Shown here: positions 24,162 to 32,828 of the stretch, in pieces
How positions within the stretch are numbered: position 1 is the stretch's first letter
How the letters are laid out: each line of letters begins with the position of its first letter
Source of the DNA: Solirubrobacter phytolaccae
Lineage (GTDB): Bacteria; Actinomycetota; Thermoleophilia; Solirubrobacterales; Solirubrobacteraceae
Length of the DNA: 64,000 bases
Assembly: GCF_027587195.1 (NCBI RefSeq)
Contig: NZ_JAPDDP010000014.1
Span: forward strand, 59,221 to 123,220
Reading direction: 5' to 3'
Notes under the pieces: model-generated
Database searches by the model: none
Told to the model about the DNA's origin: nothing
What the model saw: only the letters and a program-made list of their open reading frames with translations
Made by a program: the position numbers and the translations under genes

Positions 24162-24910
24162 CCCCCGCGGGGGACTTCGACTACGAGGCGCAGGGGAGCG
24201 GCTACGCACGCCTGCGCCGGACCGACCCGCGGCTGGCGCGGTCTGTCCATGCGGCGCTGGGCGGCGCCCAGAGCGTGCTGAACGTGGGCGCCGGAGCGGG
24301 CTCGTACGAGCCGGAGGACCGCTACGTGGTGGCGGTCGAGCCGTCGGCGGCGATGCGCGCCCAGCGGCCCGCCGGGCGTCCGGCCGTCGACGCGGTCGCC
24401 GAGCGCCTGCCGTTCGACGACGGCAGCTTCGACGCCGCGATGGCGATGATCACCGTCCACCAGTGGCAGGACCTGGAGGCGGGCCTGCGGGAGCTGCGGC
24501 GCGTCGCGCGCGACCGGGTGCTCGTCCTCACCTTCGACCCGGACGCGCTGCTGGACTTCTGGCTCGCCGACTACGTGCCCGAGCTGCTGGAGGCGGAGCG
24601 GCCCCGGATGCCGGCGATCGAGCGGATCGCCGCCGCGCCCGGCGGCAGCGTGGAGGTCAGCTCGCCACCGATCCCGCACGACTGCGTGGACGGCTTCATC
24701 GAGGCCTACTACGCGAGGCCGGAAGCGTTCCTGGACCCGTCCGTGCGCGCGGCGCAGTCCGCCTGGGCGCATACGCGCGTCGATGTGGAGCCTGGTCTGA
24801 GGCGGCTCGCGGATGACCTGGCGAGCGGCGCGTGGGATGCCCGATACGGCGCCCTGCGTCAGCGACCCGAGTACGTCGGGTCGCTCCGGCTGGTCGCTAC
24901 CAGCAGTTGA
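24137..24910 (+). CDS. Class I SAM-dependent methyltransferase
   Basis: The 257-residue protein has the methyltransferase-11 pattern: SVLNVGAGAGSYE (motif I, residues ~42-54), YVVAVEPSAAM (motif II acidic residue), VAERLPFDDGSFDAAMAMITVHQW (motif IV with post-IV helix) and RVLVLTFDPD. I chose the GTG at 24137, which has AAGGAG at 24123-24128 and overlaps the end of the LLM gene by 25 nt. It acts on a small molecule of unknown identity. Confidence 0.83.
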   Translation: MAGRAQRLTPAGDFDYEAQGSGYARLRRTDPRLARSVHAALGGAQSVLNVGAGAGSYEPEDRYVVAVEPSAAMRAQRPAGRPAVDAVAERLPFDDGSFDAAMAMITVHQWQDLEAGLRELRRVARDRVLVLTFDPDALLDFWLADYVPELLEAERPRMPAIERIAAAPGGSVEVSSPPIPHDCVDGFIEAYYARPEAFLDPSVRAAQSAWAHTRVDVEPGLRRLADDLASGAWDARYGALRQRPEYVGSLRLVATSS

Positions 24911-25011
24911 CGAGCGTGTCCGCGGCGGGGCGCGGCATCTCGCGCACGACCGGGACGGCGAACGCGTGCGAGGTGGGGCGGCGGGGTGGGGTGGCGATGA
25001 TGGTCATGGTC

Positions 25012-25089
25012 TTAGCGGGGGCGGCGACGACGCTTGATGTCGTCCTGCTGTGCGGTGGCGGCGACGATCTGGATCAGCGAGGGGTTCAT
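25012..25089 (-). CDS. Possible 25-residue basic-tailed peptide
   Basis: An ATG at 25089 opens a frame encoding MNPSLIQIVAATAQQDDIKR followed by RRRPR and a stop. The shape is a short amphipathic N-terminus with a polybasic end. Similar tiny MNP-type peptides occur in actinobacterial genomes, by recollection only. No convincing ribosome binding site is seen. The 318-bp gap between the methyltransferase and the peptidase otherwise holds no gene. Confidence 0.3.
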   Translation of the reverse strand: MNPSLIQIVAATAQQDDIKRRRRPR

Positions 25090-25228
25090 GACAATGGGAA
25101 TCTTCGCTTTAACGCCGCCTTAGACCCAGGCGGGTGACAGGCGTCTGAGGGTGTGGCTCACGCCTCTCACCCGGCGGTGAACCGCACCATGCACGGCGGA
25201 TTGCAGGAAGAAGGACTTACGCTGGCTA
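25090..25228 (+). other. Hairpin-rich leader upstream of the NlpC/P60 gene
   Basis: Several stems can be drawn: CCGCCT-tagaccc-AGGCGG near 25119-25137; GGCGT pairing with ACGCC across 25141-25173; and GGGTG with CACCC around 25149-25181. Structured leaders, including c-di-AMP riboswitches, are common before actinobacterial cell-wall hydrolase genes. I could not match the conserved c-di-AMP riboswitch blocks here, so I leave it as an unassigned structured 5' region. Confidence 0.3.
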
Positions 25229-26371
25229 GTGTCGATGACGGTCATGGCCCGTCTTCGTCGTCTCCTGCCGCTCGCGGCGCTCGCCGCCGTGCTCGGCGCG
25301 AGCACTCCCGCCGAGGCCCAGGACGCGCTCCGTGACCGGGCCGCGCAGCTCCGCGCGGCGGTCGCCGCCGAGGAGGCGCGGATCGCGGACACGCGCGAAG
25401 GGCTCGCCGAGGCCAACGCGCGCCTGACCAAGCTCAACGACAAGCTGAGCAAGCGCCGCACCCAGCTCGACGAGACGCAGGACGAGCTCGTGCGCACGCG
25501 CGTGCGGCTGACGCGGCTCGAGCGCAAGCAGGCCACCGCCGAGACGCAGCTGGCGAAGAACCTGCGCGCGAGCTACATGGACGGCAAGCCGAACTTCGCG
25601 ACCGTCGTGCTCAATGCCGACGGGTTCGCCGACCTCGTCTCACGGTTCGAGTACGTGCGCCGGATCGCGCGGCGCAACGCGTCCGTGCTCGGCGACACGC
25701 GTGACGCGCGCGAGAAGGTCAAGGGCATGAGCGTCGAGCTCAAGAAGCTCCGCACGACGTACGCCGAGCTGGCCAAGACCGCCGAGCACGATCGCGACGA
25801 GGCCGACGTGCTGCGCACCGCGCTGCTCAACCGCGAGGCGGCGCAGCTGCGCCGTCGCAACGGCACCGCTTCCCAGCTCGCCTCCGTGCAGGGCCGGATC
25901 GCCGCGATCCAGCGCCGTCAGCGCGCCGCCGCGCGTCGCGCTCAGGCCGCGCGCACGGCGACCAACCAGGCGCCGAAGCTCGCCTCCACCGGCAACACGT
26001 CCAACCCCACGGCGGGCGGTGACGTCGTCGGCCGGATCGTCGCGGCCGCGAACGAGATCGCCACCACGCCCTACGTGTGGGGCGGCGGCCACGGCGGCGC
26101 CTCGGGCGGCTACGACTGCTCGGGCTCGATCTCCTACGCGCTCGCCGCGGCCGGCCTGCTCAACGGCTCGCTCGACTCGACCGGCTTCATGAGCTGGGGC
26201 GAGGCCGGGCCGGGCAAGCGCGTGACGATCTACGCCAACGCGGGCCACGCGTACATGGTCGTGGACGGCCGCCGGTACGACACGAGCGCGCTCTCGGGCG
26301 GCGGCACGCGCTGGACGTCGCAGATGCGCAGCTCCGCGGGCTTCGTCGCCCGTCATCCTCCTGGGTTGTGA
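25229..26371 (+). CDS. Secreted coiled-coil NlpC/P60-type cell-wall peptidase
   Basis: A 380-residue protein with a signal peptide (MARLRRLLPLAALAAVLGAS, cleavage after AEA). A long coiled coil of two blocks follows (residues ~30-130 and ~150-240), then a linker and a C-terminal domain. That domain has TPYVWGGGHG and GGYDCSGSISYAL, the P60 catalytic Cys in DCSGS, and GHAYMVV, the His site. This RipA/PcsB-like layout fits peptidoglycan endopeptidases controlled by a coiled coil. Possible starts are GTG 25229, ATG 25235 and ATG 25244; a GGAAGAAGGA site lies at 25206-25215. The stop overlaps the next gene (GTGA). Confidence 0.87.
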   Translation: MSMTVMARLRRLLPLAALAAVLGASTPAEAQDALRDRAAQLRAAVAAEEARIADTREGLAEANARLTKLNDKLSKRRTQLDETQDELVRTRVRLTRLERKQATAETQLAKNLRASYMDGKPNFATVVLNADGFADLVSRFEYVRRIARRNASVLGDTRDAREKVKGMSVELKKLRTTYAELAKTAEHDRDEADVLRTALLNREAAQLRRRNGTASQLASVQGRIAAIQRRQRAAARRAQAARTATNQAPKLASTGNTSNPTAGGDVVGRIVAAANEIATTPYVWGGGHGGASGGYDCSGSISYALAAAGLLNGSLDSTGFMSWGEAGPGKRVTIYANAGHAYMVVDGRRYDTSALSGGGTRWTSQMRSSAGFVARHPPGL

Positions 26372-27633
26372 TTCGCGAAACCTGGGGCATCCACGCGCGG
26401 GCGCTGGATCGGCTCGCGCTGGCCCGGCGCGGAACTGAGAATGTCGCCGAGCTCGTCGCCGCGAGCTCGATCTCCCGCCGCGGCGTGCAGGAAGCGCTGC
26501 GCGAGCCGAACTACGAGCCGCCCGCGGACGTCTCGCGCCCGCTGGACGTCGCGACCGTCAAGGCCTGGCAGGCGCAGCTCCCCGCGCCCGACCGCAACCT
26601 CGACCACGTGGCCGCGACGCCCGAGACCGCGATCAAGCGCGCGCGGTTCCTGCACGAGGTCTACTGGCTCGACGGTGCGCACCTGATCTGCGTCGGCGAT
26701 CGCGACCTCACCTCGCTGGCGGTGGCGACCGTGTCGCCGGGCGTGCGCGTGACCGTGGTCGACGTCGACGAGCGCGTGCTGGCCACCATCCGCGCCATCG
26801 CCAAGGCCGACGGCCTGAACGTGCAGACCGCGTTCGCCGACCTGCGCCTCGGCCCGCCGGCGTCGCTGCGCGAGACGGGCGACCTCGCGTTCACCGACCC
26901 GCCTTACACACCCGAGGGTGTGCAGCTGTTCGCGGCGCGCGGGCTGCAGCTCCTGCGCCAGGACGACCACGCGCGGGTGCTGATCGCGTACGGGCACGGC
27001 GAGGCGCAGTCGGCGCTCGGCTACGGCGTCCAGGAGGCGATCCACGACCTGCGGCTGGAGATCGAGGCGCTCTATCCGCGCTTCAACCGCTACGAGGGCG
27101 CTGAGGCGATCGGCGGCGCTTCTTCGCTGTACGTGACCCGCCCGACGCGGCGCACGTGGGCGGCCGCGGACAAGAAGGGCCGCGCGTCGGCCCGCATCTA
27201 CTCCGGCGGCTCCTCCTCGCTCGAGTCGGACGCGCCCGCGCTCCCCGACCTCGGCGGTGCGCGGCGTGAGCGGCTCGAAGTCGACGTGACCGGGCACCCG
27301 GCGCTGGCGCTGCGGGTGCTGCTGGCGGCGCCCGCGCGGACGGTCGTCGTGCGCGGCGCGGGCGAGCTGCCGGACCTGTCCCAGCTCTACACCCGCGAGG
27401 GCGACACGTTCACCCTGCGTGACGGCACGCTGCTGCGCGCGATCGCCGACCGCTCGAAGTCCAAGCTCGGGAACGCGTGGCGCGAAGCGGTCATCGCCGC
27501 GACGCCGATGACCAAGAACGAGGCCCGCGCGCTGGTCGCTGGGCACGCGCGCACGAGTGACCTGCTCGAGCGCCGGCTCATCGAGCTCCCACGCGACGGG
27601 CTCGAAGACTTGTTGGCCGCCCTCGCGGGGTGA
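26368..27633 (+). CDS. Branched-chain polyamine synthase (BpsA)-like aminopropyltransferase
   Basis: The 421-residue protein has an N-terminal winged-helix-like region (residues ~1-60, SSISRRGVQEALREPN) and then a Rossmann core. The core has LICVGDRDLTSLAVA, VVDVDERVLATI and FADLR, then LAFTDPPYTPEGVQLFAARG. These match N4-bis(aminopropyl)spermidine synthase (BpsA, DUF43), where GDDD and TDPPxT are active-site motifs; here the first reads GDRD. The C-terminal ~110 residues go beyond the ~350-residue archaeal enzymes. BpsA adds aminopropyl groups from decarboxylated SAM to spermidine. DPPY also occurs in amino-methyltransferases, which is the main alternative. It is coupled to the peptidase gene by a GTGA overlap. 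Confidence 0.75.
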   Translation: MIRETWGIHARALDRLALARRGTENVAELVAASSISRRGVQEALREPNYEPPADVSRPLDVATVKAWQAQLPAPDRNLDHVAATPETAIKRARFLHEVYWLDGAHLICVGDRDLTSLAVATVSPGVRVTVVDVDERVLATIRAIAKADGLNVQTAFADLRLGPPASLRETGDLAFTDPPYTPEGVQLFAARGLQLLRQDDHARVLIAYGHGEAQSALGYGVQEAIHDLRLEIEALYPRFNRYEGAEAIGGASSLYVTRPTRRTWAAADKKGRASARIYSGGSSSLESDAPALPDLGGARRERLEVDVTGHPALALRVLLAAPARTVVVRGAGELPDLSQLYTREGDTFTLRDGTLLRAIADRSKSKLGNAWREAVIAATPMTKNEARALVAGHARTSDLLERRLIELPRDGLEDLLAALAG

Positions 27634-27647
27634 CAGACTGACCCGGT

Positions 27648-28772
27648 ATGGGTCTTGACGTCGTCGACGAGCAGTCGGTGCTCCTGCGCGTGGCGACGCT
27701 CGTCGCCCAGGAGACGCGGCTCGACCGGTTCTTCGAGGAGACCTCGGTCGAGGCGGCGCGGCTGCTGGGCATCGACGCCACCGGCGTGATGCACTACCTC
27801 GACGAGGGACGTGCGGTGGTCGTCGGCGTCTTCCGCGAAGGCGGCGCGCGGATGCTGCCCGTGAACGCCGAGCTGGACTTCGACCGGGCGGAGAGCGCGC
27901 TCGGCGTCGCGAGCACCACGAAGGCGCCCGCGCGGGTCTCCTCCTATGACCGCTCGCGCGGCGAGCTGCCGGCGGTGATGCGGTCGATGGGGATGAACGT
28001 CTCGATCGCCACGCCGATCCTCGTCGACGGCGAGCCGTGGGGCGCGATCGTCGGGACCGCGCCGGACGAGGAGTCGCTCCCGCCCGGGCACGAGCTGCGC
28101 CTCGTCGCGCTCGCCGAGCTGATCGCGCAGGCGATCGTCAACGACGCGCGGCGCGCCGAGCTGGCCGCCTCCCGCACTCGGCTCCTCGAGGCCGGCGACG
28201 AGACGCGCCGCCGGCTCGAGCGGCTCCTGCACGAGGGCGCACAGCAGCACGTCGTGGCGCTCGCGCTCAAGCTGCGCGTGGGGATCGGCCGCACCGACCC
28301 GGCCGGTGCGGAGGCCGAGGTGCTGCGCGACGCGCTCGCCGACGCGATGGAGGCGTCGGGCGAGCTGTCCGAGATCGCGCGCCAGCTGCATCCCGCGGTG
28401 CTCTCCGAGCGCGGGCTCGCGGCCGCGCTGCAGGCCGTGGCGGCGCGCTCCGAGCTGCCGGTGAACCTGCGTGCGCTCCCGGGCAAGCGCCACTCGGCGG
28501 TGATCGAGACGACGGCCTACCTGATGGCGGCGGAGGCGCTCGCGAACGCGGTGCAGCACGCCCACGCGCACGAGTGCTGGCTGCATGCCGACGACCGCGG
28601 CGAGGTGCTCGTGGTCGAGGTGCGCGACGACGGCATCGGCGGCGCGGCGCTGCGCCCCGGCGGCGGCCTGGAGGGCATCGCCGACCGCGCGGCGGCGCTC
28701 GGCGGCACGTTCCTCGTCGAGAGCCGGGCGGGCGGCACGGCGGTGCGGATCGAGATCCCCACCGCGGGGTAG
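27648..28772 (+). CDS. GAF-domain NarL-type sensor histidine kinase
   Basis: The 374-residue soluble kinase has a GAF domain at residues ~15-165 (RFFEETSVEAARLLGID, PILVDGEPWGAIVG). HisKA_3 has the phospho-acceptor His in RRRLERLLHEGAQQHV, with LHEGAQQ replacing the usual LHDxxxQ. HATPase_c follows with YLMAAEALANAVQHA (N box), VRDDGIGGA (G1) and GGGLEGIADRAAALGG (G2). No response regulator is adjacent; the nearest NarL-type regulator is at 14.4 kb. It starts 14 nt after the BpsA-like gene. Confidence 0.9.
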   Translation: MGLDVVDEQSVLLRVATLVAQETRLDRFFEETSVEAARLLGIDATGVMHYLDEGRAVVVGVFREGGARMLPVNAELDFDRAESALGVASTTKAPARVSSYDRSRGELPAVMRSMGMNVSIATPILVDGEPWGAIVGTAPDEESLPPGHELRLVALAELIAQAIVNDARRAELAASRTRLLEAGDETRRRLERLLHEGAQQHVVALALKLRVGIGRTDPAGAEAEVLRDALADAMEASGELSEIARQLHPAVLSERGLAAALQAVAARSELPVNLRALPGKRHSAVIETTAYLMAAEALANAVQHAHAHECWLHADDRGEVLVVEVRDDGIGGAALRPGGGLEGIADRAAALGGTFLVESRAGGTAVRIEIPTAG

Positions 28773-28781
28773 GTCACTCCG

Positions 28782-29603
28782 GTGAGCTACACCCTGAGCC
28801 TCGACGATCCGCCCGAAGTGGCGATCGAGCGCGTTCGCCGCGAGCAGCTCGAGGCCGCGTTCGACGGCCTCCGCGAGGAGCTGTCCACCGAATCGATCCA
28901 CGACGCCCGCAAGCGGCTGAAGAAGACGCGTTCGCTGCTGCGGCTCTCGCGCCCCGAGCGCTTCAAGCGCCACAACCGGAAGCTGCGCGACGCCGGGCGG
29001 GCGCTCTCCGGCGCCCGTGACGCGGACGTGATGGCCGAGACGGTCGAGGACCTCGCCGACCGCTTCTCCGGCCGGTTGCCGAAGGTGGCGTTCGAGCGCG
29101 TGCGCGCGCCGTTGGCGGCGCGGGCCGCGGCGACCGAGCCCGAGGGCAGCGCCGACACGCTCGGCCCGCTCCTGTCCGACGCGTGGGTGGTGCGGGACGT
29201 GGACCTGACGGCTTCGCTCAAGCAGACCTACGCGCGCGGCCGCGACGCCTTCAAGGTCGCGGACAAGCAGCCGACCGCCGAGCACCTGCACGAGTGGCGC
29301 AAGCGCGTGAAGGACCTCTGGTACCAGCAGGACCTGCTGGAGGAGGTCTGGCCGGGCGTGATGAAGGCGCAGGCCAAGGAGGCCAAGAAGCTCTCGAAGA
29401 CGCTGGGCGAGGACCACGACCTCGCGGTGCTCGACGAGCTGCTGCGCACCGATCCGTCGCTGGACGGGGACGAGCTGCGGCCGCTGATCGCGCGCCGCCG
29501 CAAGCAGCTCCTCAAGCAGGCGCGCAAGCGCGGGCGCCGTGTGTACGCGGAACGTCCCAAGCATTTCGCACGCCGACTGCGGCGGTATGTAGAACTCGTC
29601 TGA
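28782..29603 (+). CDS. CHAD-domain protein
   Basis: The 273-residue all-helical protein has the CHAD signature of paired histidine/basic helices: SIHDARKRLKKTRSLLRL (residues ~38-55), ALSGARDADVM, HLHEWRKRVKDLWYQ (~167) and LGEDHDLAVLDELL (~205). CHAD domains bind polyphosphate and localise to polyphosphate granules. The GTG start lies 10 nt after the kinase stop. The gene overlaps the CYTH gene by 1 nt (TGATG). In many bacteria CYTH and CHAD are fused; here they are separate adjacent genes. Confidence 0.9.
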   Translation: MSYTLSLDDPPEVAIERVRREQLEAAFDGLREELSTESIHDARKRLKKTRSLLRLSRPERFKRHNRKLRDAGRALSGARDADVMAETVEDLADRFSGRLPKVAFERVRAPLAARAAATEPEGSADTLGPLLSDAWVVRDVDLTASLKQTYARGRDAFKVADKQPTAEHLHEWRKRVKDLWYQQDLLEEVWPGVMKAQAKEAKKLSKTLGEDHDLAVLDELLRTDPSLDGDELRPLIARRRKQLLKQARKRGRRVYAERPKHFARRLRRYVELV

Positions 29604-30061
29604 TGGAGATCGAGCGCAAGTGGGTGTTGGACTCGCCCCCGTCCGGATTTGAGGAGCACCGCTCGCAGCGGTTCGAGCAGGGCTACCTCGCGATTGATCC
29701 GGCGGGCGCCGAGGTGCGGGTGCGGCGCAAGGACGGGGCGAAGTCGGTGATGACGGTCAAGACCGGCAGCGGGCTGGTGCGCGGCGAGGAGGAGTGGGAG
29801 ATCGCGAACTTCGACGCGCTGTGGCCGCTCACCGCGGGTCGCCGGGTGCTCAAGACGCGCTACTTCATCCCGCTCGACGGCGAGACGGTGGAGCTCGACG
29901 TGTACGAGGGCGAGCTCGAAGGCCTGTTGACCGCCGAGATCGAGTTCGCCGACGAGGCGAGCGCGCAGGCGTTCGTCGCGCCCGACTGGCTCGGGCGCGA
30001 CGTCACCGAGGACAAGCGCTACGGCAACCGCGTGCTCGCGGTCGAGGGCCTGCCGAGCTAG
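29603..30061 (+). CDS. CYTH-domain (triphosphate tunnel) protein
   Basis: The 152-residue protein starts MEIERKWVL, which gives the ExExK triphosphate-binding signature at the N-terminus. Alternating charged beta strands follow (VRVRRKDG, SVMTVKTGSGLVR, EEWEI, KTRYFIPLDG, VELDVYEGELEGLLTAEIEF), forming the tunnel fold. CYTH enzymes hydrolyse inorganic triphosphate or make adenylate/thiamine triphosphate. Beside a CHAD gene, a polyphosphate or triphosphatase role is most likely. The 3' end overlaps the convergent SDR gene by 4 bp. Confidence 0.9.
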   Translation: MEIERKWVLDSPPSGFEEHRSQRFEQGYLAIDPAGAEVRVRRKDGAKSVMTVKTGSGLVRGEEEWEIANFDALWPLTAGRRVLKTRYFIPLDGETVELDVYEGELEGLLTAEIEFADEASAQAFVAPDWLGRDVTEDKRYGNRVLAVEGLPS

Positions 30062-30813
30062 CGCACCTGCTCGGTCGGGCGGATCAGCATCTCGTTGATC
30101 CCCATGTGCCGCGGGCGCGTGACCATGTAGGCGATCGCGTCCGCGATGTCCTCGCTCTGGAGGATCTCGTTGCCGAGCGCGGCGGAGCTGAGCGCGTCGC
30201 GGATCTCCGGGCGCATGTGGTGGGTGAGCTCGGTCGCGACCGCACCGGGCTCCATCAGCGCCACCCGCACGTGGCGCTCGGTGACCTCCTGGCGTAGCGC
30301 CTCGCTGAACACGCCGACTGCGTGCTTGGTCGCCTGATAGACGCCGCCGCCCACGCCGACGCGGCGGCCGGCCACGGAGCTGACGTTGACGAGGTCCGCG
30401 ACGCGCCGCGGCTCGTTCTCCGCCGCCTTGATCAGGTGCGGGAGCGCCGCGTGCGCGACGTACATCAGCCCTTTGACGTTGAGGTCGAACATCCGGTCCC
30501 ACTCCTCCGTGGGCGCGTCGACGATGGTGCCGAGGAGCATCACGCCGGCGTTGTTGATGACGATGTCGAGCCGCTCGAGCTCCTTGACCGTCGTCTCGAT
30601 CGCGCCGACCGCCTGCTCGCGGTCGGTCACGTCGGCCTCGATCGCGAGGCCGCCGATGTCGTCCGCGAGCGCGTCCAGCCGGTCCTTGCGCCGGGCGGCG
30701 ACGGCCACCTGCGCGCCGCGCTCCGCCAGCGCCCGCGCGGTCGCCTCGCCGATCCCGCTGCTCGCGCCCGTGACGAGCGCGACGGTGCCCTGCAGTGCCT
30801 GAGCCATGACCAT
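30058..30813 (-). CDS. Short-chain dehydrogenase/reductase
   Basis: A 251-residue classical SDR with TGASSGIG at residues ~15-22, NNAGVM near 88, the catalytic Ser in VNVSSVAG and the YQATK active-site motif near 160. EPGAVATEL follows. It is close to the clavaldehyde-dehydrogenase/NADP-dependent YdfG-like group. Two in-frame ATGs (30813 and 30807) are possible starts. The substrate is unknown. Confidence 0.9.
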   Translation of the reverse strand: MVMAQALQGTVALVTGASSGIGEATARALAERGAQVAVAARRKDRLDALADDIGGLAIEADVTDREQAVGAIETTVKELERLDIVINNAGVMLLGTIVDAPTEEWDRMFDLNVKGLMYVAHAALPHLIKAAENEPRRVADLVNVSSVAGRRVGVGGGVYQATKHAVGVFSEALRQEVTERHVRVALMEPGAVATELTHHMRPEIRDALSSAALGNEILQSEDIADAIAYMVTRPRHMGINEMLIRPTEQVR

Positions 30814-30828
30814 GTTCTACTTCGCGCC

Positions 30829-31434
30829 GTGCTCCGTCTCGTGAACCTCGCGGCGAAGGCCGCCCTGATCGGCCTGCTGCTGTTCGCGGTCATCCGCCCC
30901 GACCTGCCGCAGTTCGCGGGCAAGGCGATGACCGCGCGGCTGTTCACGTTCGGCTTCTCGGCCGTGCTGCTGCCGCTGGTCTGGCTCGTGCTGCGGCCGA
31001 AGCGGCCGTATCCGCACGCCATCGACCTCTGCCTGGTCGCGCCGTTCCTGCTCGACACGGCCGGCAACGCGCTGGACCTCTATGGCGCCGTCGAGTGGTT
31101 CGACGACGCCATGCACTACCTGAACTGGGTGCCGTGGGTGACGGCGTTCGGGCTCGCGCTCGTGACGTTCGCGCCGCCGATCCCGCGCTGGGCGCTGTTC
31201 GGCGTCGTGCTCGGGTTCGGCGCGGTCACGCACATCCTGTGGGAGCTGGGCGAGTTCGTCACGTTCATCCGCGGCGGGCCGGAGGAGGCGACCGCCTACC
31301 GCGACACGCTCGGCGACCTGACGCTCAGCCTGTGCGGGTCGCTCACCGGCGCGCTGATCGTCACGCTCGTAGCTTCGCGCTCACCGTCGTACCGGCGAAC
31401 GTCGCCTTCACCGTCACGCGCTTCCCCTTCTTGA
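30829..31434 (+). CDS. Multi-pass membrane protein resembling DUF2238/YjdF
   Basis: The 201-residue protein has about six hydrophobic segments and the motif AGNALDLYGAVEWFDDAMHYLNW, with acidic/His residues. THILWELGEFV and AYRDTLGDL follow. These acidic/His motifs are reminiscent of the DUF2238 (YjdF) family. Its GTG start is 16 bp from the divergent SDR start. The C-terminus overlaps the convergent beta-propeller gene by 74 bp; the last ~25 residues (SPSYRRTSPSPSR) are low-complexity and may be a read-on extension of that overlap. Function unknown. Confidence 0.65.
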   Translation: MLRLVNLAAKAALIGLLLFAVIRPDLPQFAGKAMTARLFTFGFSAVLLPLVWLVLRPKRPYPHAIDLCLVAPFLLDTAGNALDLYGAVEWFDDAMHYLNWVPWVTAFGLALVTFAPPIPRWALFGVVLGFGAVTHILWELGEFVTFIRGGPEEATAYRDTLGDLTLSLCGSLTGALIVTLVASRSPSYRRTSPSPSRASPS

Positions 31435-32653
31435 CCTTGAAGTCGACGGCGACCTTGCCGGACCTGCCGACCTTGGCCGTCTTCTTCGTGGCGCCGAGCT
31501 TGAAGGTCGCCTTGCCGGACGCGCCGGTGGTGAGGGTCGCGCGCAGACCGCCCTTGCGCTTGGCGAGCTTGAGCTTGAGCGTGGACGCGGTCTTGGACCC
31601 GCCGGCGGAGGTGGGCTGCGTGTGCGTCGGCGGCTGCGGCGCGGCGGTCGGGACGGGGACGTCGGCGGGGCCCCAGTCCGGGTGCTTGGCGCCGGCCGCG
31701 AGCAGGACGCCGGGCGCGCCCGGCGCGCAGCTGTTGGGGATGCTCGTGACGTAGACGCCGTCGTCGGTGCCGTAGGCGAACGCGCGGCCGCTCGGGGCCA
31801 TGGTCGTGCTGCGGAACTTGCTGCCGGTGAGCTCCCAGCACTGCTCGGCGGTGCGGACGTTCGGGTGGTTGGTGAACGGCGTGTGGTCCCAGTTGGGCGC
31901 GCCGAACGGGCTCATCGTGGTGCGGTAGACGCGCAGCTTCTCGTCGGAGAAGCCGGCGATGCCGATCGCGTACTGCAGGTCGCGGCCCAGGTCCATCGCG
32001 ATCACGCCGAGGCCCTGCTGGTCGTCGTAGAACCACGGGTCGACGGGCGGGTTCGGGCCGCCGAGCTCCGTGAGCACGGCGTCGTCGTTGAGGATGCCCG
32101 ACGGGTCCGAGCGCAGCAGCGTGTCGTCGTCGAGCCAGCTGGGCCACATCCAGCCCGACAGCAGGCCGTAGGTCTCGAACGGCGTGAAGCCGTCGCTGCT
32201 GGAGACCAGCGTGCCGTGCGAGAGCTTGTAGGCGACGCACGGCGGCACGGTCGTCTCGTTGCAGCCTGGCGCGCTCTCGTAGCTGTCGTTGAAGTACTCG
32301 TACGCGACCTTCGTGCCGTCGGGCGAGAGCTGCGGGTTGAAGGGGCCGTGGAACTTGTTGACCGGGCCGGGCGTGGGGGCGCCGTCCGAGATCGGCGTCA
32401 GGAAGTCGGCCAGGACCTTGCCGTCACGGGAGAGCTTGTGCAGGCGCTCCCCGGGCGCGAGGGCGATCATCGTGCCGTCGTCGGCCTGCGACACGGACGA
32501 GTACAGCCCGGTGGTCGTGACCTGGACCGTGCGCGCCCCGTCGGGCGTGGCGAGGAAGACGTTCCCGCCCTGCACGTAGGCGATCGAGTCGGCGAACGCG
32601 GGACTGGCGACGGCGAGGGTCAGAGCGGCGGTCAGCAGCGAAAGGCGCAACAT
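31361..32653 (-). CDS. Secreted WD40-like beta-propeller protein with Lys-rich C-terminal module
   Basis: The 430-residue product starts with a signal peptide (MLRLSLLTAALTLAVASPAF-ADS). Repeated TolB/PD40-type blades follow (SIAYVQGGNVFLATPDGART, PQLSPDGTKVAYEYFN, GRAFAYGTDDGVYVTSI). A Pro/Thr linker leads to a ~75-residue Lys/Val/Thr-rich beta module (ATFKLGATKKTAKVGRSGKV). The propeller is probably a periplasmic or surface binding module. The tail resembles those of other secreted proteins in this window and may contact the cell wall. Start: the ATG at 32653, where the signal peptide begins. Confidence 0.75.
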   Translation of the reverse strand: MLRLSLLTAALTLAVASPAFADSIAYVQGGNVFLATPDGARTVQVTTTGLYSSVSQADDGTMIALAPGERLHKLSRDGKVLADFLTPISDGAPTPGPVNKFHGPFNPQLSPDGTKVAYEYFNDSYESAPGCNETTVPPCVAYKLSHGTLVSSSDGFTPFETYGLLSGWMWPSWLDDDTLLRSDPSGILNDDAVLTELGGPNPPVDPWFYDDQQGLGVIAMDLGRDLQYAIGIAGFSDEKLRVYRTTMSPFGAPNWDHTPFTNHPNVRTAEQCWELTGSKFRSTTMAPSGRAFAYGTDDGVYVTSIPNSCAPGAPGVLLAAGAKHPDWGPADVPVPTAAPQPPTHTQPTSAGGSKTASTLKLKLAKRKGGLRATLTTGASGKATFKLGATKKTAKVGRSGKVAVDFKVKKGKRVTVKATFAGTTVSAKLRA

Positions 32654-32828
32654 GGCGCCGATCGTGCGGCGTGAGGCTTGCCCGGAGGTTGCCCGCGTCT
32701 TGTCGAGGCCGCACCCCCGCGCCGGCGAGTTGTTCCGCCGGCGCGAATCGGGTGCGTTCCTACGAGCTGCTGGTGGCGCCTGAGGGCGTTTCGCTCGGCG
32801 CTTCATCGCCCTTATCGGGCGGGTTGCG

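Noticed and set aside
26368..27633. Adenine-specific DNA methyltransferase, because of the DPPY motif
   Set aside because: The surrounding TDPPYTPEG, the GDRDLTSLA strand and the winged-helix N-terminus fit the BpsA family better. There is no target-recognition domain or restriction partner.
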